Origin: Roseateles violae
Lineage (GTDB): Bacteria; Pseudomonadota; Gammaproteobacteria; Burkholderiales; Burkholderiaceae_C
Length of the DNA: 64,000 bases
NCBI RefSeq assembly: GCF_030410485.1
Contig: NZ_JAUHHC010000001.1
Location: forward strand, 310,001 to 374,000
Direction of reading: 5' to 3'
Made by a program: the position numbers and the translations under genes. The notes below the pieces were generated by a model. The model was not told the DNA's origin. It saw only the letters and a program-made list of their open reading frames with translations, and did no database searches. Shown here one piece after another: positions 59,649-64,000 of this stretch. Numbering within the stretch: the stretch's first letter is position 1; the number at the start of each line of letters is the position of its first letter.

Positions 59649-60785
59649 TCAGCCCTCGCCGATCAGGCTCGCGACGCGCTCGTCGGTCAGCCGCATCGGC
59701 ATCGACTGCGCCGACAGTAGCGCGACCACCGCATGCTCGTCGCGCGCGCTGTCGCGGCGCAAAGGCGTCAGCCGCGGTTCGCCGGCGGCATTGGTCAGGC
59801 TGGCGACCAGCGGGCGGTGCGCCTTCTCGCCATTGCGCACGACGATGCCGAGCTCGCCCGAGGCCAGGCGCACGACGCTGCCCGGCGGGAAGATGCCGAA
59901 GGCCTTGATCAGCGCGGCGGCCAGGGGGCTCTCGGCGCTCATCTGCAGCAACTCGGCGCCGGCCTGCTGCGCGCTCATCGCCGGGCGGCTGGCGCGGCTG
60001 CTCAGCCGCGCCGTGTAGACATCGGCGAAGCGCAACATCTCGGCCAGCTCGCCGACATCGCGGCTGCCGTTCGGATAACCGGAGCCGTCGGCGACCTCGT
60101 GGTGCGTGAGCACCGCCTCCAGCCAGTCCTGGTCGGTGATGCCGGCCTCGCCCAGCATCTCGGCGCTGCGGATCGGGTGCTCGTGGATGGCCTCGCGCTG
60201 CTTGGCCGTCAGCGGCGAGACCTGCGAGGACAGCCGCGCCTGCAGTTCCAGCATCGACAGATTCATCGTCAGCGCGGCCTGGAAGGCGCGGCGCTGCTCG
60301 GCCGGGCCCCAGCCCAGATAGCGCGCCGCCGCCTGGCAGGCGGTGGCCGCATGGATCGAATGGTTGATGCCGTAATGGCCGCCGCTGTCCGGCTGGCGCA
60401 CCACCTGCGACAGCGCCACGTCGGGCGAAGCATCGATCAGGCTTAGCAGCAGGTCGGTCGCGCTGTCCAGCGCATCGAGCAGCTGCGGCAGCGGCAGGCC
60501 CAGCGCCTGCCGCACGTCGCGGCCGCCGCGCTCCCAGGCGGCCGGCAGCCGCGCCAGCCGCTGCTGCAGCGATTCGCGCTGCCGCCCGGGCTGCTGGATC
60601 GCCTCGGTCAGTTCGTCCACCTCCACCAGCGCACCGCGCTTGAACAGCGCCTCCAGCTGCTCCTCGTCGGCGATCACCTGCCCGCGCGCCAGCAGCAGCA
60701 TGCGCCCGGCGTCGCGCACGCTGAAGGGCAGCGGTGCGCCGAGCATGATCCTGTTCTTGACGGAGGAGAGTGTGCAGACGCGCAT
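59649..60785 (-). CDS. HD-GYP-like protein lacking the HD residues
   Basis: A 378-residue cytosolic protein. Residues about 8-65 form a small N-terminal domain (RIMLGAPLPFSVRDAGRMLLLARGQVI), common in this family. Residues about 155-320 form an HD-GYP fold: GINHSIHAATA, then EHPIRSAEML, LTHHEVADGSGYPNG with GYP intact, and FADVYTARLSSR. However, the segment that should read LLHDIGK is LTMNLSML, so the His-Asp metal pair is Met-Asn. It is therefore probably unable to hydrolyse cyclic-di-GMP by the usual route and may bind it or act as a scaffold. It is divergent from the monooxygenase operon. Confidence 0.85.
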   Translation of the reverse strand: MRVCTLSSVKNRIMLGAPLPFSVRDAGRMLLLARGQVIADEEQLEALFKRGALVEVDELTEAIQQPGRQRESLQQRLARLPAAWERGGRDVRQALGLPLPQLLDALDSATDLLLSLIDASPDVALSQVVRQPDSGGHYGINHSIHAATACQAAARYLGWGPAEQRRAFQAALTMNLSMLELQARLSSQVSPLTAKQREAIHEHPIRSAEMLGEAGITDQDWLEAVLTHHEVADGSGYPNGSRDVGELAEMLRFADVYTARLSSRASRPAMSAQQAGAELLQMSAESPLAAALIKAFGIFPPGSVVRLASGELGIVVRNGEKAHRPLVASLTNAAGEPRLTPLRRDSARDEHAVVALLSAQSMPMRLTDERVASLIGEG

Positions 60786-61042
60786 CGATGACAGCGAGAT
60801 ACGGGCTTATCCCCGCGCAAAAACGGGCCAGGCGCACTCTACCTCGGCCGCAGCGCCGCAATCGCCGCAAAAGCCGCCGACAAACGGCCGGCGAGCGGCC
60901 AGCGAACGGCCAGCGCGCGAATGTGAAAACTACCCGTCCGCCGCCGCAGCCCATCCAGCGGGCACGACAGCCCTCGGGCGCGCGAGCATTTACAGCCCCG
61001 GCCAATTGCCAGAACATCCGCGCGACCTCCCGCCAAGCCATC

Positions 61043-62560
61043 ATGGACGACGCCGCAAGACCCGACCCCGAGCGCACCACCGAGCCACCGGGCGCAGCGC
61101 TGGACGTGCTGATCGTCGGCGCCGGCCTGTCCGGCATCGGCGCGGCCCGCCATCTGCAGCGCCGCTGCCCCGAGCAGCGCTTCGAGATCGTCGAGGCGCG
61201 CGAGCGGCTGGGCGGCACCTGGGACCTGTTCCGCTATCCGGGCGTGCGCTCCGATTCGGACATCTACACGCTGGGCTATGGCTTCAAGCCCTGGACCGGC
61301 CGTCAGGCGATCACCGAGGGCCCGGCCATCCTCGACTACATCCGCGAGACGGCCGAGGAGGGCGGCCTTGCCGCACGCATCCGCTACGGTCACCGCGTCG
61401 TCGGCGCCGACTGGTCCAGCGAGGCCGCCTGCTGGCGGGTCGAGCTGGAGGCCGACGGCCGGCGCCGGCAGCTGAACGCGCGCTTTCTCTACCTGTGCTG
61501 CGGCTACTACAGCTATGCCGGCGGCCACCGCCCCAGCTTCGAGGGCGAGGCCGAGTTCCGCGGCACGATCGCGCTGCCGCAGTTCTGGCCGGCCGAGCTG
61601 GACCATGCGGGCCAGCGCGTCGTCGTGATCGGCAGCGGTGCCACGGCCGTGACCCTGGTGCCGGCGATGGCGCGCACGGCCGCCCATGTGACGATGCTGC
61701 AGCGCTCGCCCAGCTATGTGGTCAGCCGGCCCTCGGTCGACGCAATCGCGCAGGGCCTGCGCCGCGTCATGCCCGAGGCCTGGGCCTATGCGCTGACGCG
61801 CTGGAAGAACGTCGCGATCACCAGCTTCTACTACCGGCTGGCGCGCCGCCGGCCGGGCCTGTTCAAGCAGCGCCTGCAGCAGCTGGCCGCCGCGGCGCTG
61901 GGCTCGGCCGAGCAGGCCGCCGCCGCCTTCACGCCGCGCTACGAGCCCTGGGACCAGCGCCTGTGCGTCGCGCCCGACGGCGATCTGTTCCAGGCGCTGC
62001 GCGAGAGCCGCGCGTCCATCGTCACCGACACCATAGAGCGCTTCACGCCGGGCGGCCTGCGGCTGGCCGGCGGCCGTGAGCTGGCGGCCGACATCGTCGT
62101 CATGGCCACCGGCCTGAAGCTCAATGTGCTGGGCGACATCGCGGTGCGCATCGACGGCCGGCCGCTCGATGCGTCGGCACAGATGGCCTACAAGGGCATG
62201 ATGCTCAGCGAGGTGCCGAATATGGTGATGGCCTTCGGCTACACCAATGCCTCCTGGACGCTGAAGGCCGACCTGACCGCCGCCTGGGTCTGCCGGCTGC
62301 TGCGCCATATGCGGCGCCACGGCCAGCGCATCGCCGTGCCGCGACGCGACCCGTCGGTGGCGAGCGAACCCTTCCTGTCCTTCAGCTCCGGCTATGTGCA
62401 GCGCGCCCTCGCCGCGCTGCCCAAGCAGGGCAATCGCCGGCCCTGGCAGGTGCACCAGAACTACTTTGCCGATCTGCGCGCGATCCGCTGGGGCCGGATC
62501 GCCGACGGCGTGCTGCAGCTGAGCCCCGACGCCCAGCCGATCAAGGAGAAGCGCCGATGA
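61043..62560 (+). CDS. Flavin-dependent (Baeyer-Villiger-like) monooxygenase
   Basis: A 505-residue FAD/NADPH enzyme. ATG 61043 precedes the FAD-binding VLIVGAGLSGIGAARHL (GxGxxG from Gly26). ERLGGTWDLFRYPGVRSDSDIYTLGY is typical of EthA-like monooxygenases. VVVIGSGATAVTLVPAMA is the NADPH site, and ADIVVMATGL the C-terminal dinucleotide segment. The Baeyer-Villiger fingerprint FxGxxxHxxxW reads FRGTIALPQFW, with Leu in place of the His needed in studied members. It may thus act as another flavin monooxygenase or have altered chemistry. It starts an operon with an SDR and a hydrolase, a set that can turn ketones into esters and then acids and alcohols. Confidence 0.88.
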   Translation: MDDAARPDPERTTEPPGAALDVLIVGAGLSGIGAARHLQRRCPEQRFEIVEARERLGGTWDLFRYPGVRSDSDIYTLGYGFKPWTGRQAITEGPAILDYIRETAEEGGLAARIRYGHRVVGADWSSEAACWRVELEADGRRRQLNARFLYLCCGYYSYAGGHRPSFEGEAEFRGTIALPQFWPAELDHAGQRVVVIGSGATAVTLVPAMARTAAHVTMLQRSPSYVVSRPSVDAIAQGLRRVMPEAWAYALTRWKNVAITSFYYRLARRRPGLFKQRLQQLAAAALGSAEQAAAAFTPRYEPWDQRLCVAPDGDLFQALRESRASIVTDTIERFTPGGLRLAGGRELAADIVVMATGLKLNVLGDIAVRIDGRPLDASAQMAYKGMMLSEVPNMVMAFGYTNASWTLKADLTAAWVCRLLRHMRRHGQRIAVPRRDPSVASEPFLSFSSGYVQRALAALPKQGNRRPWQVHQNYFADLRAIRWGRIADGVLQLSPDAQPIKEKRR

Positions 62561-63372
62561 AGACCGACGGACAAGTCGCAGTGCTGACCGGTGCCGGCAG
62601 CGGCATCGGCCGCGCGCTGGCGCTGGCCCTGGCCCGGCGCGGCTGCCATCTGGCGCTGGCCGACATCAAAGCGGCCAGCCTGGCAGAGACCGCCGCCGAG
62701 GCGGCGCTGCTGGGCGTGCGGGTCAGCCAGCACGCGCTGGACGTCGCCGAGCGCACCGCCGTCGCCGCGCTGCCGGCTGCCGTGCTGGACACCCATGGCC
62801 AGGTCGATCTGCTGATCAACAACGCCGGCGTCGCCCTGGGCGGCCTGTTCGAGCAGATCGCCGAGGCCGATTTCGACTGGCTGATGGAGATCAATTTCCA
62901 CGGCCTGGTGCGGATGACGCGCGCCTTCCTGCCGCTGCTGCGCGACAGCCCGTCCGCAGCCAGCCGCATCGTCAACATCTCCAGCATCTACGGCATCGTC
63001 GCGCCGCCGGGCCAGAGCGCCTACTCGGCCGCCAAATTCGCCGTGCGCGGCTTCTCGAATGCGCTGCGCCACGAGCTGCAGGGCTCTAAGATCGGCGTCA
63101 CCGTCGTCCACCCGGGCGGCGTCGCGACGGCGATCGCGCGCAGCGCGCGGCTGCCCACCGGCGTACCCGATGGCGAGATCCGCGAACGTCTGGCACGCGT
63201 CGAGCGCCTGCTGAGGATGCCGCCGGCCCGGGCGGCCGAGATCATCGTCCGCGGCATCGAGGGCGGGCGCGATCGGGTGATCGTCGGCGCCGATGCGCGC
63301 GTCGCCGCGCTGCTGGAGCGGCTGTTCCCGGTTCACTACTGGCGCGTCCTGGGACGGCTGGTGCCGCACTGA
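62557..63372 (+). CDS. Short-chain dehydrogenase/reductase
   Basis: A 271-residue classical SDR. The cofactor motif is TGAGSGIGRALA (TGxxxGxG), the NNAG motif is INNAGVALGG, the catalytic Ser is in IVNISSIYG, and Tyr156/Lys160 lie in YSAAKFAV. An acidic residue after the second strand (LALADIKAA) suggests NAD(H) preference. The start overlaps the monooxygenase stop as ATGA. In this context it probably interconverts an alcohol and ketone substrate for the monooxygenase. Confidence 0.93.
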   Translation: MKTDGQVAVLTGAGSGIGRALALALARRGCHLALADIKAASLAETAAEAALLGVRVSQHALDVAERTAVAALPAAVLDTHGQVDLLINNAGVALGGLFEQIAEADFDWLMEINFHGLVRMTRAFLPLLRDSPSAASRIVNISSIYGIVAPPGQSAYSAAKFAVRGFSNALRHELQGSKIGVTVVHPGGVATAIARSARLPTGVPDGEIRERLARVERLLRMPPARAAEIIVRGIEGGRDRVIVGADARVAALLERLFPVHYWRVLGRLVPH

Positions 63373-63387
63373 AGAAGGTGGATGCCG

Positions 63388-64000
63388 ATGATGGTATTGA
63401 TCTCGCTGCTGATTGTTCTGGCCCTGCTGCTGGGCGCACTCTGGGCCTTCACCGGCCAGGCGGTGCGCCGCGTCGAGGCGGCGCTGCCGCCGCAGGGCCG
63501 CTTCGTCGAGGTGCCCGGCGCGCGGCTGCACATCGTCGAGCAGGGCGACAAGACCCGCCCGGCCCTGCTGCTGATCCATGGCCTGAGCGGCAATCTGCGC
63601 CATTTCACCCATGGCATGAGCGAGCGGCTGGCTGCCGACTTCCATGTCATCGCCGTCGACCGGCCCGGCGCCGGCTACTCGATCCGCGCCGCCGACGCCT
63701 TGGCCGGCCTGCCGACGCAGGCCGACGCGATGGCGGCCTTGATCGCCGCGTTGGGGCTGCAGCGTCCGGTCGTCGCCGGCCATTCGCTGGGCGGCGCGGT
63801 CGCGCTGGCACTGGCGCAGCGGCATCCGGACAAGGTCGGCGCCCTGGCCCTGATCGCACCGCTGACGCATACGCCGAGCCGCGTCTCGCCGGTCTTCGCC
63901 GGCCTGGACATCGGCAGCGCTTGGCTGCGCCGCCTGGTCGCCCACACGATCGCGCTGCCGATCGCCAAGGCGCGCAGCGAGGCCGTACTCGGCCTCGCCT
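63388..64000 (+). CDS. Alpha/beta hydrolase (3' end outside window)
   Basis: The first ~204 residues of a hydrolase, with AAGGTG upstream and alternative ATGs at 63382 and 63391. An N-terminal hydrophobic helix (MVLISLLIVLALLLGALWAF) suggests membrane anchoring. The alpha/beta core shows LLLIHGLSGNLRHF (oxyanion loop), VIAVDRPGAGYS and the nucleophile elbow VVAGHSLGGAVALALA. Asp and His of the triad lie beyond the edge or near it. It is third gene of the monooxygenase-SDR operon, so it may be the esterase that opens the product ester. Confidence 0.88.
   Translation, partial: MMVLISLLIVLALLLGALWAFTGQAVRRVEAALPPQGRFVEVPGARLHIVEQGDKTRPALLLIHGLSGNLRHFTHGMSERLAADFHVIAVDRPGAGYSIRAADALAGLPTQADAMAALIAALGLQRPVVAGHSLGGAVALALAQRHPDKVGALALIAPLTHTPSRVSPVFAGLDIGSAWLRRLVAHTIALPIAKARSEAVLGLA

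Overview
The window is about 64 kb of very GC-rich bacterial chromosome with dense coding and strong G/C bias at third codon positions. That bias also opens long meaningless antisense frames. Gene content and order suggest a betaproteobacterium of the order Burkholderiales, probably near the Rubrivivax-Leptothrix-Roseateles group. The clues are mreBCD-mrdA-rodA divergent from gatCAB, two PEP-CTERM proteins including an MHFG-type one, PglL-type pilin oligosaccharyltransferases beside a sigma-54 pilA, and sucCD next to tandem TerC genes. The taxonomic placement is inference; no rRNA gene is present. I saw no tRNA, insertion sequence, prophage or CRISPR array.

Layout. 1-0.9 kb: end of a cytosine-deaminase-like gene and a CHRD PEP-CTERM protein. 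1-8.8 kb: the most unusual block, a 1155-residue protein joining a DyP-type peroxidase to a cytochrome-P450-like domain, convergent with two same-strand genes carrying class III nucleotide-cyclase domains. 8.9-16 kb: a tiny secreted twin-motif protein, an S9 peptidase, uvrA, an MHFG PEP-CTERM protein and a lone receiver. 16-24 kb: an H1-like/SWIB protein, cytochrome b561 with a PepSY-like partner, and an iron-uptake block (tonB-exbB-exbD, catecholate-type receptor, piuC, FMN hydroxy-acid oxidase) behind a Fur box. 24-31 kb: holin-like membrane protein, BepA-like protease, moaC, two tandem pglL genes, and pilA with a clear sigma-54 promoter. 31-36 kb: an MBL-fold (cNMP phosphodiesterase-like) enzyme, a kinase/phosphatase/FHA signalling module and two TerC genes. 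36-44 kb: sucCD, a DUF2889 protein, a secreted unknown, recA-recX with an SOS box, and a two-component system. 44-54 kb: the rod-shape operon, divergent from gatCAB. 54-64 kb: a DUF4124-like protein, pyrE, a second TonB-dependent receptor, exonuclease III, a decayed pseudogene, an HD-GYP-like protein lacking its HD pair, and a flavin monooxygenase/SDR/hydrolase operon cut by the window edge.

The best candidates for something undescribed are the DyP-P450 fusion and its cyclase neighbours, and a structured intergenic repeat present twice (47.5 and 53.9 kb) whose main stem differs at three paired positions with pairing preserved. Clear regulatory sites are the recA SOS box and promoter, the Fur box before tonB and the sigma-54 site before pilA. 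Several same-strand neighbours overlap as ATGA or TGATG, indicating translational coupling.
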